Assembly: GCA_045531965.1 (NCBI GenBank)
Contig: JAZSFA010000111.1
Location: 1-30,291, forward strand
Origin: CAMEON01 sp045531965
Lineage (GTDB): Bacteria > Bacillota > Clostridia > Oscillospirales > CAG-272
Length of the DNA: 30,291 nt
Direction of reading: 5' to 3'
In this document: in pieces, positions 22,872 to 30,291 of the stretch
Position numbering within the stretch: position 1 is the stretch's first letter
Layout: every line of letters begins with the position of its first letter
Notes under the pieces: model-generated
What the model saw: the letters and a program-made list of their open reading frames with translations, nothing else
Told to the model about the DNA's origin: nothing
The model's database searches: none
Translations under genes and position numbers: made by a program

Positions 22872-22900
22872 AAAGCCCCTTCTGCGGAGGGGGCTTTTTT
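22872..22900 (+). terminator. Rho-independent terminator after the GH5-like gene
   Basis: AAAGCCCC (22872-22879) pairs with GGGGCTTT further right and is followed by a run of Ts to 22900. It lies five bases after the stop codon. Confidence 0.85.
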
Positions 22901-22924
22901 GATGTGGAAAATTCGTTTTCCCTC

Positions 22925-22953
22925 TTGCAATCTGCGGGTTTTTATGGTATACT
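22925..22953 (+). promoter_or_regulatory. Promoter of the rimM-trmD region
   Basis: TTGCAA (22925-22930) and TATACT (22948-22953) are separated by 17 bases. Transcription would start just before the 75-bp inverted-repeat element, which would be part of the rimM 5' leader. Confidence 0.65.
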
Positions 22954-22970
22954 GATACTGAATAATTATA

Positions 22971-23045
22971 GGGTCACCTCTAAAAACGCTTTTCATGGAA
23001 AATCTACGGCGCTTTTTCTGCCGATAACGTTTTTTAGAGAATCCC
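22971..23045. repeat. 75-bp MITE-like element in the rimM leader
   Basis: The ends are imperfect inverted repeats: GGGTCACCTCTAAAAACG (22971-22988) and CGTTTTTTAGAGAATCCC (23028-23045). ATA directly flanks both ends (22968-22970 and 23046-23048), a possible 3-bp target duplication. A 13-mer of the left end recurs at 19740-19752. No transposase is present. Confidence 0.5.
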
Positions 23046-23072
23046 ATAGGAATATGAAAATGGAGGCGCACC

Positions 23073-23603
23073 ATGCCCAAACTTAACCCTTATCTGGAAT
23101 GCGGAAAGATCATCAACACCCATGGCTGCAAGGGCGGCATGAAGGTAGACCCTTGGATGGATTCGCCCGAGGACTTTTGCGATCTTACCCGGGTTTTTAT
23201 CGGTGACGGCGAGGAGAAGATCCCCCGCAAGGTCCTGCGAACCTCGGTCATGCAAGGGCGGTTTATCCTGCTGATGCTGGAAGGTGTGGAAGATATGGAT
23301 GCCGCCGAGACGATGAGAAATACCGTGCTTTACGCGGCACGAGAGGACTTTCACCTGGAGGAGGGGCAGTATTTCCTTTCCGACGTGGTGGGTCTGCCTG
23401 TATATGATGCCCGTGAGGGCAGGGAAGGACAGCTTTTGGGGACGGTGGCAGAGATCCTCCCCGGTGCCGCTTCCTCTCTGTACGTGGTGGATACCCCCAA
23501 GGGACAAGTGCTAGTACCCGCCGTGCCCGCTTTCATTGATGATGTCCTTCCCGGTGAATACGTTCGCATGAAGCCCATCGACGGGATGTTTGACGGGGAG
23601 TGA
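23073..23603 (+). CDS. rimM: Ribosome maturation factor RimM
   Basis: The 176-residue protein assists 30S head assembly by binding S19. The N-terminal RimM barrel opens with LECGKIINTHGCKGGMKV. The C-terminal PRC-barrel opens with EGQYFLSDVVGLPVYD and includes the G(x)6VLVPAVPAFI-type end. The length is normal. The start has GGAGG about six bases upstream. It pairs with trmD downstream as in most bacteria, but rpsP is not upstream; a glycosidase gene with its own terminator is there instead. Confidence 0.92.
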   Translation: MPKLNPYLECGKIINTHGCKGGMKVDPWMDSPEDFCDLTRVFIGDGEEKIPRKVLRTSVMQGRFILLMLEGVEDMDAAETMRNTVLYAAREDFHLEEGQYFLSDVVGLPVYDAREGREGQLLGTVAEILPGAASSLYVVDTPKGQVLVPAVPAFIDDVLPGEYVRMKPIDGMFDGE

Positions 23604-23626
23604 GGTTTTGATGAGCGCGCAAGGGC

Positions 23627-23676
23627 GGAACCTTCTTGCAACCAAGGTTTCCCCTTGACCCCCTCCAAGAACACTT
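23627..23676 (-). repeat. Palindromic intergenic repeat between rimM and trmD, inverted copy
   Basis: GGAACCTT (23627-23634) pairs with AAGGTTTCC (23644-23652). Read on the minus strand, the unit contains GTTCTTGGAGGG, identical to 12 bases at 14554-14565. The remaining ~130 bases to trmD show nothing recognisable. Confidence 0.6.
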
Positions 23677-23808
23677 AAAAAATGACATAAGGAAAGGAAA
23701 CACCCGTCAGATCAAACAGCAGGTCAGCGGCCATAACCACACTTGCGGCGGGGAGACTTCCTTTCTGAGATTGTCCCATGGGGATATATTATTATTTTGG
23801 AGAACCAT

Positions 23809-24528
23809 ATGCGTTTTGATATTATGACCCTTTTTCCAGACCTTGTGACTCACGTTCTGGGAGAAAGCATTATCGGTCGCGCCCAAAAAAGCGGCGCTTG
23901 TGAGATCTATGCCCACAACATCAGGGACTATTCCGAAGACAAGAACCGTCGGGTGGACGACACGCCTTATGGCGGCGGCATGGGAATGCTCATGGCGGCA
24001 CCGCCTATTTATAACTGCTATCGCGGGGTGTTGGACAAACAGCTGGCGGCAGGCTTTGACGGTCGCCGTCACGTGATTTTTCTGTCCCCCACGGGCAAGG
24101 TGCTGACCCAGAAGCGCGCCGAAGAGCTGGCATCGAATTACGACAACTTGATCCTGCTCTGCGGTCACTACGAGGGCGTTGATCGCCGTATCGTGGAGGA
24201 AATCGTGGACGAGGAGCTCTCCATCGGTGACTACGTGCTGACGGGCGGCGAGATCCCTGCCTGTATTTTGGTGGACTGTGTGGCACGCCTCACCGACGGG
24301 GTGCTGTCTGCCGCCGAATGTTATGAAAACGAAAGCATATCTTCGGGAATCCTGGAGTATCCTCAATATACCCGTCCGCTTGACTATCACGGCATGAAAG
24401 TGCCGTCGGTTTTGACGTCGGGCGACCATAAAAAGATTGATGCGTGGCGTAGGGACGCGGCGTTGGCGCTGACCCGACAAAACCGTCCCGACCTTCTGCC
24501 GCCCGATAGTCAGGAGGAAAAAAACTGA
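23809..24528 (+). CDS. trmD: tRNA (guanine-N1)-methyltransferase TrmD
   Basis: The 239-residue SPOUT-class enzyme makes m1G37 in tRNAs, preventing frameshifts. MRFDIMTLFPD at the N terminus, DDTPYGGGMGM, LSPTGKVLTQ, LLCGHYEGVDRR and SIGDYVLTGGE (the trefoil-knot SAM site) are all present and in order. YTRPLDYHGMKVPSVLTSGDH is the conserved C-terminal tRNA-binding part. The ATG at 23809 with GGAG seven bases upstream gives the standard start. A longer open frame reaching 23743 adds unrelated residues and is rejected. rplS, the usual next gene, is missing. Confidence 0.94.
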   Translation: MRFDIMTLFPDLVTHVLGESIIGRAQKSGACEIYAHNIRDYSEDKNRRVDDTPYGGGMGMLMAAPPIYNCYRGVLDKQLAAGFDGRRHVIFLSPTGKVLTQKRAEELASNYDNLILLCGHYEGVDRRIVEEIVDEELSIGDYVLTGGEIPACILVDCVARLTDGVLSAAECYENESISSGILEYPQYTRPLDYHGMKVPSVLTSGDHKKIDAWRRDAALALTRQNRPDLLPPDSQEEKN

Positions 24529-24570
24529 TTTAACACAAGTCGCAAGACAACCTTGCGGAAAGGAGGACCT

Positions 24571-26538
24571 ATGGGTAAACCTGCATCCAAAAGCCCCGGG
24601 TCGTGGATATGGTGTCGTTTGACGGGCGCCACTCGATGGCTTTACCGCGCTGTGGGGCAAAGCCCCTTGGGGAAGCTGATGACTTCCTACCGACAGGCGG
24701 ACACCCTGTTTCACCATCACCGACGCCGTACCCTGCGGGATGACTGCAGACCTATGTCCCCCGCCCGACTGCGGCTGTTGGAAAGCGTGCGGGAAAGTCG
24801 GTTTCTGCGCGGTTTTTCCAGAGTATTCTCCCTGCTGGCATATACACCCGCCGCTATCTACGGACTGTTCCTCCTGTTCTGTGGACTGTTCAACTTTCTG
24901 ATCTATTTCGTAGGACCCATGATCTTCCGCGGATTGCATTTTGACACCTTCCGTCTGTATCTCTACGGTGTGTTGATTGTGGCGGCTCTGCCCCTCTTGT
25001 TTTCGGGGCAACCCATGGTGCGCCTCCTTTCTAAAGGTCGACTGACCAAATGGCTGTTTGTTTCCCTCTTGGGCTTTCCGGAAGAACCCACGCCCAAAAT
25101 CGAGCATGGGGAAGCCATGCGGAGATTTAAGCGGGGGGCGCCTTACCTTGCCTTTTTGTTGGGCGCCTTGTGCGCCGTAGCTTCGGTGTGGGTCCATCCC
25201 CTGCTGATTCCCGGAGTGATGCTGATTATGGGTCTTTGCGGCATGGTCTTTGCTTCTCCCGAGTCAGGGGTTGTCCTGACCTCACTGCTCCTGCCCATGG
25301 TGTTCTGGCAGCCAGACGCCATTCGGGTGATCGCCGCCTTGGTCCTTTTGACTTGGCTTTCCTATGGTGTCAAGCTACTTTTCATGCACCGTACCATCCG
25401 ATTCAGCCTCATGGACGTGGCGGTCTTGCTCTTCGCCTTGTCGCTGGGACTTTCGGGTATGACGGGGGGCTACGTCACCTCGGAAAGTATCACCTACGGT
25501 TTGCTTGCGCTGATTTTGTATTCGCTATATTTCCTGATCGCCAACCTGATGAACGAGCGGGCATGGCTGGGACGCTGTCTGGTAGGTCCTGCTGTCACCT
25601 TTGGGCTGACGGTTTTGGCAGTGGGAGTCGCGGCACTCCCAGACGGTCTGTGGGATTTCCTGGCAGGCTCCCGTGGGGGTGACGCTGTCAAACAAGGACT
25701 GGAAACCGTTATGGCGGCGGTGTCCCATCGGGTACAGCCCTATGACCTCTGTGTGTTCCTCATGGCAATCCCGCTGTTTGGCAGTCTCCTGCTTCGACGT
25801 GGACAGCGACTGTTCTACTATGGCGGCATTACCCTGCTTCTGCTTTTGTCTTTGGGATGTCTGTATCTCATGGGGTCAATGGGCAGTCTGCTCACGGCGA
25901 TCCTGTGCCTGCTTCTGATGTTGCTCTTGTACAGCCACCGCTTTCTGTCAGCGGGAATCCTGTCCCTGCCGTGGCTATTGTGCGGGGGATATTGGCTGGC
26001 AACGGCATCCCTGCCGTGGATGGAGCAGCTGAAGGCGGGGCTTATCCGTAACCAAGCCATCCGAGAACGGCTGTGGACAGGCGCGTGGCGCACGGTTTGC
26101 CACCATCCTGCCGGCATTGGGCTGGGTTCCCATGCCTTCAGCTCGGTATATCCCATGTACGCCGAAACCGGCTATACCGCCGCCACGGGCGTATCGGGGA
26201 TGTACATGGAGATCCTCCTCGTCATGGGCATTCCGGGGTTGATCCTGTTTGTTTTCATGATGTTCCTGTTCTTGCAAAAAGCCTTGAGTTGCTTGCGGAT
26301 TTCCGAACATTGGGACGACACCGCGTATCTCTTGGGCGGACTGTTTGCCGTTTCCTCACTGCTCATCTACGGCATCATATCCGATGCCCCTTGCTATATG
26401 CCTGCCATGATGGCGGCTGTATTGGCGTTGGGTATTTGCAACGCTTATGAGAATTTGGTGTTTGACAGCTTTGATGCTGCCACGGCAAGGATGTCCAAGG
26501 ACGATTGCCGCGCTGATGCCTTGATTCACACATCTTGA
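24571..26538 (+). CDS. O-antigen ligase / Wzy-like polytopic membrane protein
   Basis: The 655-residue integral membrane protein has a basic, soluble N-terminal region (about 1-85) followed by roughly twelve hydrophobic helices. A long extracellular loop near residues 490-540 contains RERLWTGAWRTVCHHPAGIG and GSHAFSSVYPMY, the hallmark of the Wzy_C (O-antigen ligase/polymerase) domain. The loop is followed by MYMEILLVMGIPGL. Many members have a His-rich HSHN-like box before that last helix, but here it reads TGVSGMY, so a usual His appears absent. It would act on undecaprenyl-linked glycans at the outer face of the membrane. The ATG has AAGGAGG four bases upstream. Two DUF4330-like genes follow and likely share its transcript. 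Confidence 0.75.
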   Translation: MGKPASKSPGSWIWCRLTGATRWLYRAVGQSPLGKLMTSYRQADTLFHHHRRRTLRDDCRPMSPARLRLLESVRESRFLRGFSRVFSLLAYTPAAIYGLFLLFCGLFNFLIYFVGPMIFRGLHFDTFRLYLYGVLIVAALPLLFSGQPMVRLLSKGRLTKWLFVSLLGFPEEPTPKIEHGEAMRRFKRGAPYLAFLLGALCAVASVWVHPLLIPGVMLIMGLCGMVFASPESGVVLTSLLLPMVFWQPDAIRVIAALVLLTWLSYGVKLLFMHRTIRFSLMDVAVLLFALSLGLSGMTGGYVTSESITYGLLALILYSLYFLIANLMNERAWLGRCLVGPAVTFGLTVLAVGVAALPDGLWDFLAGSRGGDAVKQGLETVMAAVSHRVQPYDLCVFLMAIPLFGSLLLRRGQRLFYYGGITLLLLLSLGCLYLMGSMGSLLTAILCLLLMLLLYSHRFLSAGILSLPWLLCGGYWLATASLPWMEQLKAGLIRNQAIRERLWTGAWRTVCHHPAGIGLGSHAFSSVYPMYAETGYTAATGVSGMYMEILLVMGIPGLILFVFMMFLFLQKALSCLRISEHWDDTAYLLGGLFAVSSLLIYGIISDAPCYMPAMMAAVLALGICNAYENLVFDSFDAATARMSKDDCRADALIHTS

Positions 26539-26630
26539 AGAAACTTCCCTCGAAAAAACGCGGATATGCGCCGTTCGGCAAGTCCGCAACCACAGCTTAC
26601 TCAAAAATTACCCTGAAAACGGAGATGCAT

Positions 26631-27248
26631 ATGGCTGTAAATTTTGACCGAGACCCCACCGAGAAAAAGGCGTCCAGCCTGTCGGATGACGGACTCACCC
26701 CCCTCTCCCGAACCGTTTCTGTGTCGGGCAAACGTGGAAAAGAAAAACAAAAGGATCAGAGCCTGAAAAAAGGAAAGACCCTCTCTCTGCGGGGACTTAT
26801 CGTGGATCTTGTCCTGCTTTTGGTGCTTGTCGGCGTGGTCGTTGGCGGCTGGTTGGGCTATCGTGCTGTCAAGTCGGCTTACGCGCCCGACTGGCAGAGC
26901 CGACAGGTGTCCTTCTCTGTGGAGATCAAGAATATTGACTACGATCGCGCAGACCAACTGCTGCCCTCCCTCGCAGGACACGACCTTTGGTATTCGGCAC
27001 ACGTCAGCGGCGACCGTTTGGGTGTCGTCAAAGACGTCCGCGCCGTTCCTTCGGTCACCGAGGACGGACGGGAAACCATGACCCTGTACCTGACGGTGGA
27101 AACGACGGTAGCCTACCGTGCGGGAGTAGGGTATTACGTGGGAACCACGAGAATCCTCGCGGGCGAAACCGGCGTTTTCCGAGCCCAGGGCATGACTGCC
27201 GAGGGCATGGTGGTATCTCTCACTGATCTGACGGAGGCGGCACAATGA
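26631..27248 (+). CDS. DUF4330-like single-pass membrane protein, first copy
   Basis: The 205-residue protein has a basic cytoplasmic N terminus rich in Lys (about 33-50), one transmembrane helix (about 55-77) and an extracellular beta-rich domain. The layout and the VVDVVL-type helix entry (GLIVDLVLLLVLVG) match DUF4330 proteins, whose function is unknown to me. The start at 26631 has GGAG six bases upstream; an in-frame ATG two codons earlier, and an open frame back to 26535 overlapping the previous stop, are alternatives. Its stop overlaps the next gene by ATGA, and the two proteins share layout, so they probably form a complex (inference). Confidence 0.65.
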   Translation: MAVNFDRDPTEKKASSLSDDGLTPLSRTVSVSGKRGKEKQKDQSLKKGKTLSLRGLIVDLVLLLVLVGVVVGGWLGYRAVKSAYAPDWQSRQVSFSVEIKNIDYDRADQLLPSLAGHDLWYSAHVSGDRLGVVKDVRAVPSVTEDGRETMTLYLTVETTVAYRAGVGYYVGTTRILAGETGVFRAQGMTAEGMVVSLTDLTEAAQ

Positions 27249-27814
27249 AAAATGAAAAAGATAAGGTCATGAAGTCTACGCCTGAGACGGAGAATCTGCC
27301 GACCAAAGAGGGAAGTGCACCTCTTGCCAAGTCCGGCGACAAGAAGAACAAGTCCTGGACGGCGGTAGATACCGTGATTGTCCTGATGATCCTCCTGGCA
27401 CTGGGCGGCGTGATCCTAAGGAGCTTTGTGGACTGGGAGAAAACAGGAGAGACGCCTGTCTCAGGTCCTTACTATATTGATTTTGTGGTTTCAGAGATTC
27501 ACCCCCAGGTATTGGAGGAGATCCAAAGCTTTGACGCTCTGTATTTGTACGAAACAGGCGAGCTGGTAGGATACGTGGGCGTCTATGACGATGGCTCTAT
27601 GGCGCTTCGCCCGGGAAGTAACCCCGCCGCTATGAATAGCACCGCTGTGTCCGCCGTGGGCTGTATGGTCACGCTGGAGGGCGTTTGGGAAAACGGCAGT
27701 CTGCTCATCAAGGGGTTGGATCATTATATCTCTCCCGGAAGTGTGTTGAACCTGCGGACCGACCGAGCCGTTTTGACGGTGGAAATTACCGCAATCCGAG
27801 GGAAAAACGGCTGA
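27245..27814 (+). CDS. DUF4330-like single-pass membrane protein, second copy
   Basis: The 189-residue protein has a charged N terminus, one transmembrane helix (about 40-59, opening AVDTVIVLMILLALGG) and an extracellular domain of about 125 residues. That domain includes FDALYLYETGELVGYVG and a late KGLDHYISPGS. It looks like a diverged paralogue of the preceding protein and starts inside its stop codon (ATGA). The same operon carries the Wzy-like protein, so a role in envelope glycan assembly is plausible but unproven. No clear intrinsic terminator follows in the 140 bases before the HPr gene. Confidence 0.65.
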   Translation: MKNEKDKVMKSTPETENLPTKEGSAPLAKSGDKKNKSWTAVDTVIVLMILLALGGVILRSFVDWEKTGETPVSGPYYIDFVVSEIHPQVLEEIQSFDALYLYETGELVGYVGVYDDGSMALRPGSNPAAMNSTAVSAVGCMVTLEGVWENGSLLIKGLDHYISPGSVLNLRTDRAVLTVEITAIRGKNG

Positions 27815-27885
27815 TCATTTGATACTTTTGTGAAAATTGATGAAAAATATCTCTGCTGTGTGTGAAAAATCCGCAACATTGACAC

Positions 27886-27914
27886 TTGATTTTACGTCGT
27901 TTTTTTGGTATACT
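27886..27914 (+). promoter_or_regulatory. Promoter of the HPr gene
   Basis: TTGATT (27886-27891) and TATACT (27909-27914) have 17-base spacing. A second TATAAT lies at 27937-27942, closer to the start, with a poor -35. The region is A/T-rich and 40-70 bases before the gene. Confidence 0.6.
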
Positions 27915-27956
27915 AATTCTGTACAATGGTTGATACTATAATACAGGAGATATACT

Positions 27957-28223
27957 ATGAAAAGTTGCGAAGTTGTGATTGTCAATGCCAGCGGTCTCCA
28001 TGCCAGACCCGCGACCTTTTTCATTCAGAAGGCAAACACCTACAAGAGCTCTATCTGGGTTGAAAAGGATGATCGCAGAGTCAATGCCAAGAGTCTTCTC
28101 GGCGTACTTTCTCTGGGTATCGCAAAAGGTATGACAGTAACCTTGATTGCTGACGGCTCCGACGAAAAAGAGGCTTTGGCAGGTCTTGTGGCGCTCATCG
28201 ATTCCGGTTTTGCGGAGGCGTAA
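27957..28223 (+). CDS. ptsH: HPr family phosphocarrier protein
   Basis: The 88-residue protein has His15 in GLHARPA, the site phosphorylated by PTS enzyme I, and Ser46 in NAKSLLGVLSLG, the site used by HPr kinase in Gram-positives for carbon catabolite control with CcpA. Both sites are intact, so it can act in sugar uptake and signalling, unlike Crh, which lacks His15. GGAG precedes the ATG by eight bases. ptsI is not adjacent; the gene appears monocistronic between a promoter and a terminator. Confidence 0.93.
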   Translation: MKSCEVVIVNASGLHARPATFFIQKANTYKSSIWVEKDDRRVNAKSLLGVLSLGIAKGMTVTLIADGSDEKEALAGLVALIDSGFAEA

Positions 28224-28287
28224 CGGTTTCCTTTGCAGGGAAGCGGTAGGTATGGAGCACAAAGCCAAAACACACAGGTGTCATGAT

Positions 28288-28336
28288 AAAAACGGCGCGG
28301 GATACCCAAGAGATATGGGGGCCGTGCCGTTTTTCT
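28288..28336 (+). terminator. Rho-independent terminator after the HPr gene
   Basis: AAAAACGGC (28288-28296) pairs with GCCGTTTTT (28326-28334), with further pairing of GCGG/CCGT inside, and is followed by T-rich sequence. The remaining ~105 bases before uvrC contain no clear promoter that I can defend. Confidence 0.8.
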
Positions 28337-28442
28337 TTGTCGATTCAATCGATTGAACTTCCGGGACGTTTCTTTTTGCCTGAGGGCAGGGGAGAAGGAC
28401 AGGGGGATTTGTGCCGACGAAGGCGGCGGAAGGGAGACACAT

Positions 28443-30275
28443 ATGCCAATATCTGAGGAACAACGCGGGCGACTGTTGGCACGTGCTAACAGTCTTCCCC
28501 TTACCCCCGGCGTGTATATCATGAAGGATCGGGGCGGGCAGGTGATCTATGTAGGCAAGTCCCGAAAACTGAAAAACCGGGTGTCCCAGTATTTTCAGAA
28601 CAGCGAAAAGCAGATCAAAACGGCCCGCATGGTTGCTGCAGTACAGGATTTCGAGTATTTTTTGTGTGACACCGAGATCGAAGCGTTGACCCTGGAAAAT
28701 ACACTTATCAAGCAGTATAACCCCAAATATAACATCCGACTCAAGGACGCAAAATCCTACCCTTACATCAAGATCACCGACGGCGCTTACCCCCGCCTGG
28801 TGATGACCCGCAAGCGGGAGACAGATAAGGGTAAGTATTTCGGTCCGTATTCGGGGACAAAGACGGTTTTTAGCATCATAGACACCGTCAATCGTGCCTT
28901 GAGTCTCCCCTCCTGCAACCGCAAATTTCCAGCGGACATCGGCAAGGAGCGTCCTTGCCTGTACGCCCAAATGGGGCGGTGCTGTGCGCCTTGCACAGGG
29001 CAGGTGACCGAAGAGGCGTACGGTGAGCTGATCTCTTTGGCGGCGGATTTGTTGCGTGGACGCACGGCTCGCGCCAAGGCAGCTTTGACCGAGCAGATGT
29101 ATGCCCATGCCGAAGCAGAGCGCTTTGAGGCGGCTGCCAAGTGTCGGGATACCATCGCGGCGTTGGATCGACTGCATCAGAAGCAGACGGTGGTGGCAGC
29201 TCCGGACACCGAGCAGGACGTGGTGGGCTTTGCCGCCGACGACCTTTCTACCTGCGTGTCGGTCTTCTACATCCGCGGTGGCGCGGTGATCGACAAGGAA
29301 GACTTTTTATCGGGCGGGGAACGGATTTTTGACGAAGACACCCTCAGCACCTTTCTGTGCGAGCATTACAGTCGCCGCACCGAGATCCCCAAGACCATCC
29401 TTTTGTCCATTTCCATGGAGACCGAGAGCCGTGAGGCTGTGGAAGCTTTTCTTTCCCAAAAGGCGGGGCATCGTGTCACCGTCCGCACTCCTGAGCGGGG
29501 CGTTAACAAGACCCTCTGTGAGCTGGTAGCCTCCAATGCCGCCGAGCGGGTGCGTCAGTACAGTCTGGAAGCGCAAAAGGACGAGGGCGTGCTGGTACGG
29601 CTCATGGAGCTACTCATGCTTCCCGACTATCCCCAGCGCATTGAGGCATACGATATCTCCAACATAGGCACGGAGCATCTCACGGCGGGTATGATCGTCT
29701 GCGACGACGGCAAGTTTGCCAAAGCCGATTACCGCTATTTCAAGATCAAGTCGGTGGAGGGCACCGACGACTACGCCAGTATGCGAGAGGCACTTTCCCG
29801 CCGACTGTCCCATCTGAGCGACAGCGAGGGCTCCTTTGCCAAGCGACCTGATCTCATCCTTTTGGATGGTGGTAAGGGACATGTTTCCGTTGTCCGTGAG
29901 TTAATGGCGGAGATGGATCTCGATATCCCCGTATTCGGCATGGTCAAGGATGATTTCCACAAGACCCGCGCCCTCTGCACCGAGGATGAAGAGATTTCTA
30001 TCGCCCGTGAACAGGCGGTGTTTACCTTCATTTACCGCATTCAGGAAGAAGTTCACCGCTTTACCGTGTCCCGCATGGACGCCGCTAAGCGAAAAACCCT
30101 TACCCATTCCAGCCTCACCAAGATCAAGGGCATCGGAGACAGTAAAGCCAAAGCCCTGTTGAAAGCCTTTGGGGGACTTGCGGGGGTGAAAGCCGCTACC
30201 CAAGCGGAGATCGCCGCCGTCAAGGGCATCTCCAAGGCCGATGCCAAAAACGTGTACGACGCGTTGCATAAATAG
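28443..30275 (+). CDS. uvrC: UvrABC system protein C (excinuclease subunit)
   Basis: The 610-residue dual endonuclease makes both incisions in nucleotide excision repair. The N-terminal GIY-YIG domain (about 15-95) contains TPGVYIM and VIYVGKS. A Cys-rich segment follows (RPCLYAQMGRCCAPC). Next come the UVR motif (about 205-240), the RNase H-like domain with IEAYDISNIG and LILLDGGKGH, and a double helix-hairpin-helix at the C terminus (KIKGIGDSKAKALL and AVKGISKADAKN). The length is normal and the gene is complete. The ATG at 28443 has a GGGAG about eight bases upstream; the frame is open earlier to 28353 but with no better start. Confidence 0.94.
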   Translation: MPISEEQRGRLLARANSLPLTPGVYIMKDRGGQVIYVGKSRKLKNRVSQYFQNSEKQIKTARMVAAVQDFEYFLCDTEIEALTLENTLIKQYNPKYNIRLKDAKSYPYIKITDGAYPRLVMTRKRETDKGKYFGPYSGTKTVFSIIDTVNRALSLPSCNRKFPADIGKERPCLYAQMGRCCAPCTGQVTEEAYGELISLAADLLRGRTARAKAALTEQMYAHAEAERFEAAAKCRDTIAALDRLHQKQTVVAAPDTEQDVVGFAADDLSTCVSVFYIRGGAVIDKEDFLSGGERIFDEDTLSTFLCEHYSRRTEIPKTILLSISMETESREAVEAFLSQKAGHRVTVRTPERGVNKTLCELVASNAAERVRQYSLEAQKDEGVLVRLMELLMLPDYPQRIEAYDISNIGTEHLTAGMIVCDDGKFAKADYRYFKIKSVEGTDDYASMREALSRRLSHLSDSEGSFAKRPDLILLDGGKGHVSVVRELMAEMDLDIPVFGMVKDDFHKTRALCTEDEEISIAREQAVFTFIYRIQEEVHRFTVSRMDAAKRKTLTHSSLTKIKGIGDSKAKALLKAFGGLAGVKAATQAEIAAVKGISKADAKNVYDALHK

Positions 30276-30291
30276 ACAAAGTCGGATCGTA

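Overview
The window reads as a chromosomal segment of an anaerobic, Gram-positive gut-type member of Clostridia, most likely Oscillospirales/Ruminococcaceae-like (inference). The reasons are an HPr with both His15 and Ser46, ClpC rather than ClpA, a secreted lipoprotein GH43, strong AGGAGG ribosome-binding sites, many ATGA stop/start overlaps, and an AroE-AroK fusion inside a compact aromatic operon. I cannot name a genus. No rRNA, tRNA, CRISPR array or complete IS was seen.

Layout. (1) Positions 3-3388: the 3' part of a large secreted repeat protein, then a 38-residue peptide gene with a YxxP leader motif, a highly structured spacer, a PqqD-like RRE protein and a soluble S26-type protease with a Ser/His motif. 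This looks like a minimal RiPP-type peptide-maturation cassette and is the best candidate for an undescribed system. (2) Positions 3478-5377: a MntP-type manganese exporter and a GH43 lipoprotein. (3) Positions 5438-12093, minus strand: an ABC ATPase plus a very large FtsX-like permease, and clpC. (4) Positions 12257-19671: pheA-aroB-aroC-aroEK-aroQ-aroA-tyrA, which together carry dehydroquinate formation (from DAHP) through chorismate to phenylpyruvate and 4-hydroxyphenylpyruvate. DAHP synthase is not in the window. (5) Positions 19672-20575: an AT-richer DUF4240 gene lies between the intact tyrA and a second, frameshifted copy of the tyrA 3' end. The rho-independent terminator follows the broken copy, so a cassette appears to have integrated with a ~284-bp target duplication. 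(6) Positions 20596-22866: a secreted, membrane-anchored glycoside hydrolase with its own promoter. (7) Positions 22925-27814: rimM, trmD, an O-antigen-ligase-like polytopic protein and two DUF4330-like single-pass proteins. (8) Positions 27886-30275: a monocistronic HPr gene and uvrC.

Intergenic DNA is not empty. A family of inverted, hairpin-forming repeats sits between aroB/aroC, aroC/aroEK and rimM/trmD. A 75-bp MITE-like element lies in the rimM leader, and a 13-bp piece of it recurs in front of the DUF4240 gene. The only stretch above 300 bases without an intact gene is 20222-20655; it holds the broken tyrA copy, a terminator and the next promoter. All other gaps are under about 260 bases and are described in the entries.
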